DNA of 64,000 bases from Atopsyche davidsoni (GCA_022113835.1 JAILWY010000019.1:434001-498000), one strand, 5' to 3'; shown: positions 34,701 to 45,500, numbered from the stretch's first letter. Made by a program: numbers and translations. Notes: generated by a model not told the origin, from the letters alone.

Positions 34701-37617
34701 TCTGCTACAAGAAAATCCTTCAGTGGCTGTCTCGGTGATGCAACTATTAACAATCACATTATAAGCTTTGCCAATGCAACAGATAAGAATGGAAGATCGT
34801 TAGAAAAATGTTCAAAAGATCCAAAATTAGCAGTAATCAAAGGTGGAAGCTCCATGAATGGTAAGACAATAATAATATAAACCTAATTCAATATTTTTGA
34901 CAGAGACTACTTGGTGGAATTCCATTTTAATATTTTTGAATAAAATACATGAGTGATTTTCCACATTTTTGTTTTTATTAGTGACCGGTTTCGCCAACCT
35001 TTCACGTTGGCATTATCAAACAGAGACTCTGTTTGATAATGCCAACGTGAAAGGTTGGCCAAACCGGTCACTAATAAAAACAAAAAAAAGTAAAAAATCA
35101 CTCAAGTATTTTATTCAAAAATATTATAAACCTAATAAGTAGTATTTTTAAAAATAATTTAATTTGGCTTGTAAATTAATACATATTTTAAATAAAATCT
35201 TTTTATTCTAGTGCCGCTTATATCTGAAACATATAATCCACCAGTGACGATGCATAGACCTCCTAAAAAGAATATACCACCCATTATATCAGGTCAGAAA
35301 CGCCATTTTGAAAAGGGTCACTTCTTTCTATCATCTGCAAGTACATAGCTTGACAGTTTTATAATTTATTTTACAGAACCCGATGAAGACATACGGGAAA
35401 ATGATATTAAGCCAAACACTGATCGAATCATCCCTAAGCCAGAGAGTCTCCCATATGATCCTATCACACATAAGCCAAATGTGAGACCTCCTCCAGTATA
35501 CAATCAGGACTGTAATAACGGTTATGATCCTACGAAAGAACTTGGAAATCCTGATGATGGATATAGATTTGGTAAGATTATAAACTTTATTCTACCATAC
35601 AATATAATATAGGGTGTGTGATTATTTTATCATTATGTTCTACTGTCTCTACTTTGCCATTCTTTTGTAAATTTTAGGTACAAGAATATACAGCAGAATT
35701 GAGTTTGGCCAACTCCCTACACGATACAATAGAGATTTTGATTTTAGTGTTGAATTCAACACAACCGATGAATATGGAGGCCTCATTTTTTATGCTTCTG
35801 ATGGTCAACATAAGGACTATGTTGCACTTTATATGAAGGATGGAAAGGTACAAACGATATAATTAATTTTATCAAAATTACATTATGCAATAAAAATCTA
35901 CATTTAAAAAATATACTATAGTTTAGACTAATATTTTGCCTATTCGGGAGATATTGAATGAATAAACACTTAACTTATCTGACAAACTCTATATTCGATT
36001 ACAGATAATATATTCTTATAACTGTGGTACTGGGCCTGCAGTACTTACCTCACAGAATGTTTACAGTGATGGGAACTGGCATAGTGTGATATTTAGCAGA
36101 GAAAGAAAAAACGGAAAATTAATCATTGATGATGATGATAGTGTACACGGAGAATCGGCAGGCAGCTCTAATTCTATTAAAATGGAACCACCATTCTACT
36201 TTGGTGGTTTTACCAATACAACACCTAGCATGCTAAACAATATACAGGTAAAATCACAAAAAAATATATAGAACATATGTAACTATAATGCAACCAAAAA
36301 TCATTTAAAGAAATCTCAAGGAGTCTATTACTCATTTTAAAGTAAATAACTAGTAATTCTTAATTTATTTTTCCATGAACTTCAGAAATCGTATTCCCCA
36401 TTCAACGGATGTCTTCGGAAACTTCAAATGAGCAGGAAGCCAGTGACAGATATTAAAAGAGCCGTGCACGTACACGCGTGTAATCAACAAAATGAAGAAC
36501 GAGGGACATTCTTCAGTGGCCACAATGGTTACATAAGAGTAAGAAAATTCATAACACCTTCTCATCTATTATAGAGTATTTAAATATACAAATATGTGAA
36601 ATATCAATTGAGTTTTAAAACAAGTTTTTATTAAAAATATTTCTAAAAATATATTTATAATTTCAGTTACACTATAGAATCCTAGACCAAGCTGATATAA
36701 AAATATCAATGGATCTAAAAATTCGTAACTCAACTGGTTTGATATTCAGTATGCATGGTAAAAATGATTATATCATACTACAATTAGAAGAAAATGCAAT
36801 TGTACTAAAAGTCGGTCATAAAAATATTGTTGACGAGGCACAGTACAAGATAGGAACCAAGCACAGACTCTGCGATGGCAATTGGCATAATGTCATAGGT
36901 AAGTTATTTTCAAAAACTAATAACTACTTGTATACAAAGTGATTCATTATTTGACTTTCAAAATATATGTGAGAAATCTTAATGTAGACGGCCTACATAT
37001 AATAGATGGTCTATAATTTAACATTATATTTATAAAAATAAAATTTCAAAGTTTTAAGTGTAAGCTCTTTACAAAGCTTGAGTTCTTTAAGAAGTATGAT
37101 CAGATTTATAATTAAATAAGTTTAAAAAAACTACTTTAGAAAATATCTAATCACTTTTCTTAAGGATAATCTTAAAGAAACAAGCTGTGACATACAGAAT
37201 AGAAATTTTACAGATAGCATAAAATTCAGATAAGCTTTAATAATATATTGAATAGTAAATCACTATATGTTACTGCAACTATTATACTAAAACTTTGTAT
37301 AACCTATAAGTTGCATATTTAATAATATTGCCAAATTTATTTTAATAGTATTGAAATCTGCAAATGTCCTAACAATCGGGGTGGATGAAACATATGGCAC
37401 AGCTACGAAAGGAAAACATAGCAACCCTCTAACTACAAGACCCTTAATGTATATTGGAGGACATCATTTGTGGAACATAAACAAACAAGTTAGAGGTACT
37501 AATTTACGTCAAGGATTTTCAGGTTGCATAAGAAACATTATGATTGGAAAAGAATTAATTGACATTCCTTTGGAGGCAGCACATGGCGATGTCATAGTGG
37601 GCATGTGTCCTACATGA
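10787..37617 (+). CDS. LanA: Laminin subunit alpha (LanA / alpha3-5 type), 57 coding exons
   Basis: The alpha chain of the laminin heterotrimer, a secreted basement-membrane protein that polymerises through its LN domain and binds integrins and dystroglycan through its LG domains. I traced 57 coding exons totalling 11,016 nt, 3,671 aa; every junction keeps frame, and the length is close to fly LanA (about 3,700). The start [19 protein letters not shown] is a signal peptide; mature protein probably begins [15 protein letters not shown] six bases upstream is not needed. Order: LN, LE block, domain IV, LE, L4, LE, coiled coil, LG1-3, linker, LG4-5; the exons of each are given in the domain entries. 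The full LN domain and the domain IV type separate it from alpha1/2-like wing blister. Intron 1 is GC-AG. Stop TGA at 37615-37617. Confidence 0.96.
10994..13156 (+). other. LanA intron 1 (GC-AG), carrying MITE debris
   Basis: The exon ends ATC CAA GGA CAA and the intron begins GCAAGT, a GC donor with otherwise consensus bases; the acceptor TTATTAG precedes GTATGCGACTAC. Joined, they give the conserved VIQGQ-VCDYCD. Inside are copies of a CAGTGGC-ended MITE (11039-11401). The remainder is AT-rich without recognisable genes. Confidence 0.8.
11039..11401. repeat. CAGTGGC-ended MITE, probably nested copies
   Basis: CAGTGGCATGCGGTC starts at 11039 and CAGTGGCGTGCGGTT at 11210; both are followed by related text (..GACCTAAAATATTTT / ..GACCTGAAATATTTT and TTTTTAAACATT). 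An inverted GCCACTG closes at 11395-11401. This looks like one short inverted-repeat element with a second partial copy inside. The superfamily is uncertain. A related copy lies at 16699-16861. Confidence 0.5.
13696..13790. repeat. Possible retroposon tail fragment
   Basis: The text ATCATCATC...AGCCAGAGTCGGGAGATG..GGATAAAGGCCTCC resembles the 3' end shared by many insect RTE-type LINEs and their SINEs (ATCATCAT..CAGCC..GGACATAGGCCTCC). The match is by eye only and the fragment is short. Confidence 0.3.
16699..16861. repeat. CAGTGGC-type MITE, second locus
   Basis: CAGTAAGCGGCATGCGATC at the left and GTACGCCACTG at the right are imperfect inverted ends. The interior contains TGTCCTGAAATATAA, matching the copy at 11210. 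It is non-coding, within LanA intron 2. Confidence 0.45.
18338..18485. promoter_or_regulatory. CpG-rich patch in LanA intron 2, candidate regulatory element
   Basis: About 150 bp with many CG dinucleotides in a strongly AT-rich intron. It contains the E-box CAGCTG (18348-18353) and GGCGGGGGCGAG. No splice sites or open frame make it an exon. An enhancer or alternative promoter is possible; a GC-rich transposon fragment is the alternative. Function is not shown by the sequence. Confidence 0.3.
18611..18746. repeat. Short inverted-repeat MITE with TAAAGCT ends
   Basis: The left arm TAAAGCTCCCTGCACACGCT continues CACCACAACCGAGCAGTGATTA. The right arm, reverse-complemented, reads TAAAGCTGTCTAGACACGTT, then ..CACAACCGACAGCCGAACGGTGATTA. 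The arms are about 45 bp and imperfect, with an AT-rich centre. Total length is about 136 bp and no protein is encoded. TA at both outer ends suggests a Tc1/mariner-type origin, but this is tentative. Confidence 0.6.
20007..23300 (+). other. LanA: LanA exons 6-16: N-terminal LE module array
   Basis: About ten laminin EGF-like modules, each with the CxCxxxG...C.C...G..C..C..G(Y/F) pattern, for example [20 protein letters not shown]. Exons: 20883-21092, 21185-21378, 21451-21529, 21602-21739, 21814-21925, 22123-22298, 22420-22596, 22703-22825, 22956-23114, 23191-23444. Most introns here are phase 1, so exons or exon pairs correspond to modules. LE arrays form the rigid short arm of laminin. Intron 13's acceptor (TATAAATAAAAAAG, ending 22702) lacks a pyrimidine tract yet restores the conserved [13 protein letters not shown]. 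Confidence 0.92.
20433..20842. mobile_element. 410-bp insertion flanked by 16-bp direct repeats
   Basis: TGTAGCTACAGTGTAT occurs at 20417-20432 and again at 20843-20858, exactly flanking a more GC-rich block in LanA intron 6. A target-site duplication of this length is typical of target-primed insertion (LINE, SINE or processed RNA). The block encodes nothing recognisable; GGGTCCCCGGATCCTTCTACACC (20539-20561) recalls LINE 3' text but only weakly. No poly-A tail is obvious. Confidence 0.5.
23191..25679 (+). other. LanA: LanA exons 16-24: domain IV of alpha3/5-type chains
   Basis: Exons 23191-23444, 23524-23660, 23761-23890, 24001-24210, 24313-24624, 24725-24877, 25001-25178, 25266-25423 and 25523-25679 encode a cysteine-poor globular segment of roughly 550 residues, starting near [20 protein letters not shown] and ending near [10 protein letters not shown]. 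Its place, between two LE arrays, and its opening text match the domain of fly LanA and vertebrate alpha5 chains. The last donor is ambiguous: 25679 (AAG|GTCGGC) and 25673 (CAA|GTGAAG) both keep the frame. Confidence 0.85.
25762..27381 (+). other. LanA: LanA exons 25-28: central LE modules
   Basis: Exons 25762-25998, 26097-26259, 26336-26480 and 27241-27381 encode several LE modules ([64 protein letters not shown]) leading into the L4 domain. Intron 27 is the long one in this part because it contains the TRIM-like insertion at 26514-27155. Confidence 0.9.
26514..27155. mobile_element. TRIM-like element with ~112-bp direct terminal repeats
   Basis: Two diverged direct repeats, 26514-26625 (starting TGTGATGTTCTGTGGTAGAG) and 27043-27155 (starting TGTAATGTTCTGCAGTAGAG), share text throughout, such as CACCGTCATAAGCCATAGAC versus CACCGTCATGGGCCATAGAC. 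They flank a GC-rich 417-bp interior without a convincing protein. Short direct repeats beginning TG around a small non-coding core fit a terminal-repeat retrotransposon in miniature. A target duplication and primer-binding site were not identified, so a diverged tandem duplication remains possible. It lies in LanA intron 27. Confidence 0.45.
27241..28282 (+). other. LanA: LanA exons 28-30: L4 (laminin B, domain IVa)
   Basis: Exons 27241-27381, 27478-27956 and 28054-28282 encode the L4 fold inserted between LE halves. Landmarks are [28 protein letters not shown] and the C-terminal [20 protein letters not shown], then SLETG. YLGNK..SYGG is the hallmark of the laminin B domain. The segment resumes LE text at [16 protein letters not shown]. 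Confidence 0.93.
28054..29663 (+). other. LanA: LanA exons 30-35: C-terminal LE array
   Basis: Exons 28054-28282, 28362-28489, 28568-28692, 28801-28974, 29067-29348 and 29437-29663 encode further LE modules ([25 protein letters not shown]-like [56 protein letters not shown]), ending at [20 protein letters not shown], where the coiled coil begins. This is the stem between L4 and the long arm. Confidence 0.9.
29437..32819 (+). other. LanA: LanA exons 35-44: domains II and I, coiled coil
   Basis: Exons 29750-29917, 30012-30231, 30499-30608, 30682-30803, 31216-31489, 31606-31767, 31931-32118, 32208-32413 and the start of 32488-32819 encode about 550 charged, cysteine-free residues rich in K, E, N, L and I with heptad spacing (for example [15 protein letters not shown]). 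This is the long arm by which the alpha chain joins beta and gamma chains. N-glycosylation-type NxS/T motifs are frequent. Confidence 0.88.
30251..30322. repeat. Tandem duplication, two 36-bp units
   Basis: TGTAGCTACCAACCAATCC at 30255 recurs as TGTGGCTACCAACCAATCC at 30291, with the downstream TTTTCCAAATAAATAAAT also repeated. Period 36 bp, one visible mismatch. It lies inside LanA intron 37 and has no effect on coding. Confidence 0.85.
32488..34860 (+). other. LanA: LanA exons 44-50: LG1-LG3
   Basis: Exons 32488-32819, 32910-33040, 33124-33405, 33489-33699, 33784-34119, 34219-34535 and 34610-34860 encode three laminin G domains. Typical strands are [90 protein letters not shown] and [10 protein letters not shown]. 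In laminins, LG1-3 together with the coiled-coil tip bind integrins. Confidence 0.93.
34929..35125. repeat. Fold-back MITE, complete copy
   Basis: An almost perfect palindrome of 197 bp with arms of about 95 bp. The ends AATATTTTTGAATAAAAT and ATTTTATTCAAAAATATT are exact reverse complements, as are AACCTTTCACGTTGGCATTA and TAATGCCAACGTGAAAGGTT; the centre is AGAGACTCT. It lies in LanA intron 50. Copies at 1943-2092 and 60710-60770 share the arm sequence. It encodes nothing. Confidence 0.92.
35212..35571 (+). other. LanA: LanA exons 51-52: linker between LG3 and LG4
   Basis: Exons 35212-35292 and 35377-35571 encode a proline-, aspartate- and lysine-rich, apparently unstructured stretch ([36 protein letters not shown]). 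Laminin alpha chains have a flexible, often proteolytically cut linker at this place. Exon 51 is only 81 bp, and its removal would keep the frame because both flanking introns are phase 1. Confidence 0.88.
35377..37617 (+). other. LanA: LanA exons 52-57: LG4-LG5 and C-terminus
   Basis: Exons 35678-35847, 36005-36247, 36386-36538, 36667-36898 and 37349-37617 encode the last two LG domains: [39 protein letters not shown] and [10 protein letters not shown] for LG4; [38 protein letters not shown] and [10 protein letters not shown] for LG5. The protein ends [10 protein letters not shown], like other arthropod LanA chains. LG4-5 bind dystroglycan, heparan sulfate and sulfatide in characterised laminins. 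Confidence 0.92.
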
Positions 37618-37844
37618 GATTCTTGACAATATTAAAATTACTTTGTATTTGTATACATAATTAATTGAAGTTTTATATTATTCTCAATTTATATTTCTCC
37701 ATTTTGATAGTAATAAATTCATTTCCTCGAGTGTTTATTTTTTTCTACCCAACTACTTCTCTTTGCTATTCCTTTTATGGCTATGTTGTTTTATTTTATA
37801 ATTTGTAGGTATGTAAAATTATGTATCAAACCCCAATTGAATCC

Positions 37845-37850
37845 AATAAA
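37845..37850 (+). terminator. LanA: Candidate polyadenylation signal of LanA
   Basis: AATAAA, followed by a GT-rich stretch (ATGTGTTAG) within 10 bp, 228 bp after the stop codon. An earlier AATAAA occurs near 37712. The exact cleavage site is not determined by the sequence. Confidence 0.4.
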
Positions 37851-40800
37851 ATGTGTTAGACAAAGGTCGTCTTTATGCAGTTTAGGTTTGATCCCAATAA
37901 CGTAAGTTTAAATAGTTGCTGACAGAATTTATATATAATAATATTTCTACTCTCAGCCAACAAAGCAATGAATCATTCTGATCTTGAAATGATACAAAGT
38001 GAACATGGTTTTTAGATAAAACAATTCTTAATAATATTTCAGAACTACTGTTTTTCTCTTAGATGTGAATGAACGCATCTACACGTGGAAGTGTCGACAC
38101 AGAAATCAATTTCTAAAATAATGACCTTATCATCTCTGAGACATCATTGTCATATACATTTGTTGTCAACAATTAGGTTAAAGGCTGCTAATGGGTTTTA
38201 TTACCTTTCTTATCTTTTCTTTGTTAACAAATAACAAGAATATTTGCATTGCATGTCACAATTTCATTAACCCCTGTACACATGCCACAACATGACATGC
38301 GTCCGAATTGGAATCAGCCAAAAGCGCCCTTTATTTTAGGTGTTTTTTTTATAGTTTTGCTTAAAATGCAACGTAAGTCACTATTAGCTAATTGTAAGTT
38401 GGCCGCAAGTTGTGTCACGTGCGTAGGGGCCTTTAGAGATAAATAGAAATAATACGAAAACCGAGATTATCAGAAGTCTATTTAGAACTAAAAATGAGTG
38501 GACTACGTTATTTGGCATAATCTTGAATATGGGTATTGTGCCCATTCCAAAGTTGAAATAATACTGAACACATTGATAGCATATCCTTTTTAATAAATAA
38601 TAAAACCTGCTATGAAAAAATATATTCTTTTATTTTATAAGCTTGTATAAAAACAATATCTGTGCTATGTAGTCATTTGCTAAACATGGTTACGTAAACA
38701 GTGTTTTATTGGTGTCATAGTTTCATCATACCCAGTTTATTTTATGGTTTTATAGAAATGTATAGGTTGTATTATCACAATATTAATAAGAACAGCAAAT
38801 GACTTCATAATAGTATTTAGGTAGATATTCAAATGAAAAATACCACTATAGGAACAATTCTGACAACATTCAACTTTTTTTGTTTTTTATTTAGGTACAT
38901 ACACACATAAAATCAATAGTTACATTGAAAATATCATAATATTGAATAACCTTAACAAAAAACATATTAACAATATATCTTAGGTATACGGTACAAACAT
39001 GAAATGACAAGAAAAACCCTTTAAAAAAATTGCACAGGTGGAGTTTAATCCTACACCTCCTGTTTTTAGCAGCCTGGTAACTTAATACTTTCACCCACTG
39101 TGACTCTGCAACTTAGTGAGTTTTATCAGTTATTTACATGTGTACAATCGAAGTACCTGAAAGATATTGTTAATACAATAAGCCAGTGTGCAAATTTATT
39201 GAAAATTCAATAATCACTAAATAAAATAAAATAATGTAATAAAAATTGCCATCAATAAATTGTGAATTAAGAAGACACAACATAAAACAATATTCATACT
39301 GATAAACATATAACTTTTTAACACTTTACAAAAGCGTAACAATAATTATTTAATAACATCACAAACATTTCACTTGCAAAAATCAGTTAGTATGTACATA
39401 TATAAAAATAGTTTATTGCAAATGAACATATTTCACAAATATTAATATTATATTACACATATAAGGACCCCTTACATGAAGGCACTAAGAGATCATCGCA
39501 TCTCAAATATGAAGGCAAAAGTGCATAGAACTTTAAGACAAGGTGCACAGACCACGGGGAGGCATGCAGTGGTGGAGCCAATGCGTCCATTGAACTACAA
39601 GGCAGACTCCCCTTTTGAAACCCAACACTTTCCGCTTTATGTAAAAACAGTTACTTTTAACATTAAAAAAAAGAAAATATCATATCAGTATTTTATAATT
39701 ATAGATTGGGCTTTTGATATTAATTTATCCAATAAAGGACATTTTCAAAAATTATGCCCTATTTTGTTTTGTTTTTTTTTATATATAACCAATACATATT
39801 TTCTTCACAATCAATACAAAATTTGTACCATTCATAGGTAAAGTTTACTTGAAATTGTAATATTTAAAAAAAAATTGGTGTTATTACATGTAAAAAATAT
39901 TTGCTTTTTTTTTTACAAAATAATATATTTTTCAGATGATAAAAAAGGTATATTTTTTAAAATAATAATTAACTTCATTAATAATAATTTTGGAAAAAAA
40001 AAATTTATCAGCAAATGTAAATTTATTTTACATAGTAAAATTATGTTTTAAATGACCTTACAATTTAAAATTCGTACCTTAAACTATTACTATGTTTTAT
40101 TTTAGATACAATACATAGCATATTATTTTCAGAGATGATTGAAGTTAATATTCTAAAATCAAGGAAAATTATTTTCTAAAAATTATTCCACTATTGAGAA
40201 AATATTTGTTCAAATTAATCAACCAAAAATCAATAAGAAGTAACTTATAAGCAGTAGTTTTTACCCTGACAATTATGTCTAAAACTGTCAAAAACTTTTA
40301 AAACTCTAACACGGGAGTGCTTTATAAGTATTTTAAATATTAAACTATTATGTTCCCTCTGATGATTATTACCTTTGTATAAATTTATATTGTCTGTTCT
40401 GTTTGATATTCAAGTTATGAATAATAATTAGTAAGGCAGATAAATTGCTTATTAATATACAGATAAGTCTAGTCAGTTTTACAAGTTTACCAACACATGC
40501 ACGCAGTAGTGCGCTAGGCCCTTAGTCACTATGTATCGTTTTCATATCATATTGGTACATACTATCAAGACCGCGTAGAGATCAATCACCTTAAACACAA
40601 GGTATCATAAAATTGTGTTTTACATTGCATAGCATTTGGTAATAGAACTAATAAGAATAGTAACTATCTTTAACCAAAAGACATTATGAAGATCACTAGA
40701 CTACTTGTGGGTACACAGTGTCTAAGTAATCAGATTTTGCTTAAAAAAATTATGAATGCCATCACAGATTGTTTTTTTTAAATTTATTTTATACTTTAGT

Positions 40801-42583
40801 ACTTGTATCCACAAGTACAAGATTTAAAAAATGAGATGAACATGGAGGCAATGATGGGGTTCGATTATGATTTGAGACATTAAAATTTTAACTTTAAAGG
40901 CAACTAAAAAAAATCACAACAGAATCAGACCCCAGAATTCATGCTATTGCAGCCTTTAACCATGAATAAACTACTTACAATTATATATATTAACTGCGTG
41001 GAAAAGTTCTGAGCACAAACATTTTTCAAATCAAAGCATTCTTAACAAAATGTAACTGTGACTGATGACAAATTTTAATTTAAAAAAAAAAAATAATTAA
41101 ATTAGAGGATTTATATATCTAATTGAGATACATGAATCACTTCACGTGTAGACAGTAGGCAATTAGAAAAAATAATACATTTTCATTCAAGTGTGTCGTC
41201 CAACGGACCATTGCTACAAAATTTTAAGGCACTGGATTCACAACAATAAAATGCATACAATATTTAATACGCTCGAGTCAATGACAAGTTCATTTGCTCA
41301 AATATTGTTCAATAGCAGAGATACGTTACATTGGTTATAATGGTTGGTTATAATATTGGCTATAAATTAAATTAATTCCCCAAAAACAATTCTTTATAAA
41401 ATGCTTTAAAATAACACTCAATTACTAGCAAAAAATCATATAAAGTTTTTATTTTACTAAATAATAAATAAAATGTTTTCAAAAAAAAATTTTTTTATTA
41501 CCTAGCTCTACTTGAAATTTGCAAGCTAATATTTCAGAATTTTTTTTTCTCACAAATTTTATTGAACGATATATAAAACATCTAGTTACATTGAATTTGG
41601 TATGTTTTAAAAACTAAATACTATTTATATTTAAAACTAAATATATTTTTTTCAGTTATATCAAATAATAAAATAAAGTATTCTCATATATTTTTTGGGC
41701 CAAGTATTGATTATTGGTCACAATCAAAAACATGTTATATTCTAAAATATGTAACAACAAAATTGATTATAAAGAACAGTCATGTAACACAGAAAAGAAT
41801 GGGGGGATATATTTTTATTATTACTGTTGGGGTTTTTGGTGTTATTAACTAATGATTGATATAATTATTAGATAAATTGGTGACAACAACAATTACCTTT
41901 ACGGTCCATATTAAATTTGAAATATTAAGGCAGATTTAAGCTATTTTGTATTATACAATCTGGTAGTTGTTCGCTAAAGCGAACAAAGGCCTAGGCCTTT
42001 ATGAAAGGGCTGTCCGTCTTGATTGTCAGCAAGACTTTACTATTGTTCATCAATTTAATAAAGAAAAAAATATTAATAATTGAATTATTAAAATAAAATA
42101 ATATTAATAATTAGAAATAAATTAAACAAAATTTTTGAAAAATATAGTGTTCATGATATCACGTAAAAAAATGTAAATGGAAATATCTCTAAACCAAAAT
42201 TTCTTTTAAAAATTACATCAAATAGAACCACAAAATAAGAATAGACCCATGTACCCTTATTTTTGTTATATTTTTAGCAAGAACAAAGAACTAAAGAACC
42301 TCTTTCAATTTGGCACAGCAGTATGAAGCAAAGAGTGTAAGAATAAAAATATTCTTATAGACAAACACACCCATCATATCAAAAAATAAATTACATTTTT
42401 TGTGGTCCACATGTGGTCTCATTTAACCACATAATACTATGACTTTTAAGACTGTAAGTATATTTAAATATTAATGACTACTATTCTAATAATCATAAAA
42501 TAGGATTATCAAACACATATTTATTCACTGACATGTTTGTGCTCATCGATGTGGAAAAGCTATTTATAAAAACATAATATTAT
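37851..42583. other. Convergent intergenic region, probable long 3' UTRs
   Basis: LanA and elgi converge here, 5 kb stop to stop. The sequence is very AT-rich with long A and T runs. No gene is recognised. Open frames at 38249-38446 and 39476-39841 lack domain features. Two adjacent short palindromes occur at 41969-42000. Some of the DNA next to 42583 must be elgi 3' UTR, but its end cannot be placed. Confidence 0.6.
41969..42000. repeat. Two adjacent short palindromes
   Basis: GTTCGCTAAAGCGAAC (6-bp stem, 4-nt loop) is followed immediately by AAAGGCCTAGGCCTTT, a perfect 16-bp palindrome. If transcribed, both lie in the elgi 3' UTR or downstream of it. Confidence 0.8.
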
Positions 42584-45500
42584 TTACTCTATTCCATGAG
42601 CAAAAATCATTACAAGCCCAGGCTCTACCATCATATCTTCACCAATGTGTGTATTATCACAATGTAGCACTAAAACAGCTTGTTTCCCGGGTACTCTCTT
42701 ACAAACATAGCTTTCATATAATCTGAAAAACATCATATTCAATTAGTCATCAAAAATAAAGAACTAAAAATTTTCAGAAAATTTTATGTACTCTACAGAG
42801 TCCTGCACTCGATGTGTAGCCTATTCGAAAGGCCATAAATTCGGTTTAGAAAATGATTTTTATTTATTTCAAAGTACGGAATGTGTGAATATAATCAACA
42901 ATTCAGAATCAATTCACTTTGCTTCAATATGACCACCTTTTGTCTTGACTATGGCCTTGAGACGGTCAAAAACGAATCGCAAGCTGCCCGAATGTGATTT
43001 GCCTGTATTTTGGCCCACACACGGACAATGGCTTTCTTCAGCATCTCGAGGCTGGTGTATTTTTTAACTCGGACATTGCTCTCCAAAATGGTCCAGAGAG
43101 AATAATCTATTGGATTCGCGTCTAGTGAATTCGAGAGCCATTGTATGGTCGAAATGGTGTTCGGAACGTTGTTTTTCAGCCATTCTTGGTTCACTTGCGC
43201 TTTGTGAGACAGTGCCGAGTCTTGTTGAAACGTCCATGGTCTTCGACCAAAATTTTTGTCTGCTCGCGGCTTCAAAGCAGCCTCCAGAACACTTTCCCGA
43301 TAATATGTTGCATTTACTTTGATGCCAGGCTCAATGAAAACGATTGGAAAGCGCCCATCCGCGGTTTCAGAGGCCCAAACCATTATTTGTGGCGGGTGCT
43401 GCTTTCTGGTGACCAACCGATGGCTCAAATGAGCGTTGGGTCAAGAAAACCCTATCATTTTGAGAGTTTACAAATTGCTCAATTGGGAAATTTTTCTCGT
43501 CAGAAAACACGATGTTCGGAAATTGACCGCTTTTGGCCAAGCGAAGCAACTCCTTCGCTTTCTCAAGTCTAACTTGTTGCTGCTTCGGTGTAAGATCATG
43601 CGCCTTTTGGAACTTGTAAGGCTTGACCATGAGCTCATTTTTCAATATGCGTCGGATGCTGGGACCGGATATTTTCAGTTCTTTAGCCATTTTATTGGCA
43701 CTTCGTCGTGGATTTCGCTCAAGTCGCTTCTTCACTTTTCGAACCATCTCAGGTGACGTTGCAGTCTTTTGATGACCACCTACATGGCGTTTTGCGATGC
43801 TACCAGTATCATTATAACGAGTTATGATGCGATAAACAAAAACTTTATTCACTTCGAGGTGTTTGAGCTCACGAACAATCGCTGCTTGTGATTTTCCAGC
43901 TAAATATAAAGCAATCACACTATTACGTTTGAATTCCATCGCTTATAACTTTTTTTTGTGTTCACTTTTAGCAAAATGCTTTTGTACTCTTGTAAACGAT
44001 ACTCAAAACTGTCAGTTAGAAAATTTATAAACAGCTGCTGCTAGTGTAACAGCTGCGACAACGGTCTGAAGTTGGTTACATTTCGAGTGCCGGACCCTAT
44101 ATATATTACTAAACACTATCAATTTTTTTTTAATTTGACAAAAAATTGCACAGTATCATTTCAGCTTAAAACACCAATAAGAAACAAACACAAGCTAGAT
44201 TAAAAAGTTGTTTCCTTTTCCAAATATAAGAGACAAAGCTCAGTCAGATCAAAATTGAAATATCTCATGAAAATAAGTATCCCGAGAGTAACCATTTTTC
44301 TCAAAGATCTTAAACTGTGTACATAGCAGTGTAATGAAATCAAGACAAACATTTTTTTCACTGGAGATAAAGAAGACTAATAAATCACGAAAAGTACTTT
44401 AAAAAACCATAAATGAATCACTATAAGTTTTATAATTATTTAATTGTGTTACAATTAGTACAACACTGCATAAATTTGTATGTTTAAATTATAAAATAGT
44501 TTTTAGGGCAAGCAATGTTTTATTGCATGTATGGACGCCATGCCACTGGTACTTAGTACATAAGGTTGTCTGTATTAAAACCATAATTTAAAAAAATTAC
44601 ATATTGAAGGAATTCTTTTTACCTTCTATTATTTTGTCGAGTTTCTAAAGAGGATAAGCCAGGAGGCCATCTTCTTTCATGGCAATTTTCCATGAGATCA
44701 TCTATAATGTGCGGCGGGCAGCCTGACTCAGATAATGAGCGCTTTATAATATTCTGTAACAAGGAATATAAGCAATGGAAGTTATCATATCCAACTAATT
44801 GTATTATTTTCATAAACTTCAAAAATAATCAATAAAAGCCCGCTTGCAACAAGAGAAGTTATCCTGAACAGTTTCTCTCAAGACTATTAAGATTTAAAAA
44901 AGTATTTAGATTAGGGCCTCCAGTTTTTCATTTATTTTGACATTGCCGGTGGAACAGGAATATTTTCCTCTGGTTACTTCTAATATTGAGACAGGTGTCA
45001 CTTGTGAGTTTAGTTGTGACAGTGGGTATTGGGGGGGCGAAAGGAAACTGGTGGGAGAAATTATTGGAATAAAGTGGCTAAAGCGAGAACAGTTTCAAAT
45101 TTAGACAGTGTCAGAATCAAGGTAAAGTTTAGCTTTTTGGATGAACCAGGATTACAAAGTCCCAAAGTGAGAGAGCATAAGTGAGGAAAGGTCTCTGGTG
45201 AATTTAAAACTCTCAAATAAATAGTAGCTAATAATGAATGCATGTATAGTAAATTATTTCTTAAAAGACCTATTCAGCGCAAAAATGATATAATACACAA
45301 ATGAATTTACAATCAGTTTTATAAAGTAAAAGAGATAGATATTGAAACAAAAATATGCTTTAGCAAATATTATAAATTGAGCATGTAGTAATAAGCGCAC
45401 GCATTATAGAAATTAATCTACACAAAAATATCGCAATTGAAAATATTTTATCGCAGCGAGCTATTAGATAGATTACCTGCAACGCATCATCAGGAGTAGA

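Noticed and set aside
39476..39841. 121-aa open frame between LanA and elgi
   Set aside because: The first third is unremarkable and the rest is AT-driven low complexity; there is no supporting signal or family.
43110..43756. Plus-strand open frames opposite the mariner transposase
   Set aside because: They are antisense shadows of the minus-strand transposase.
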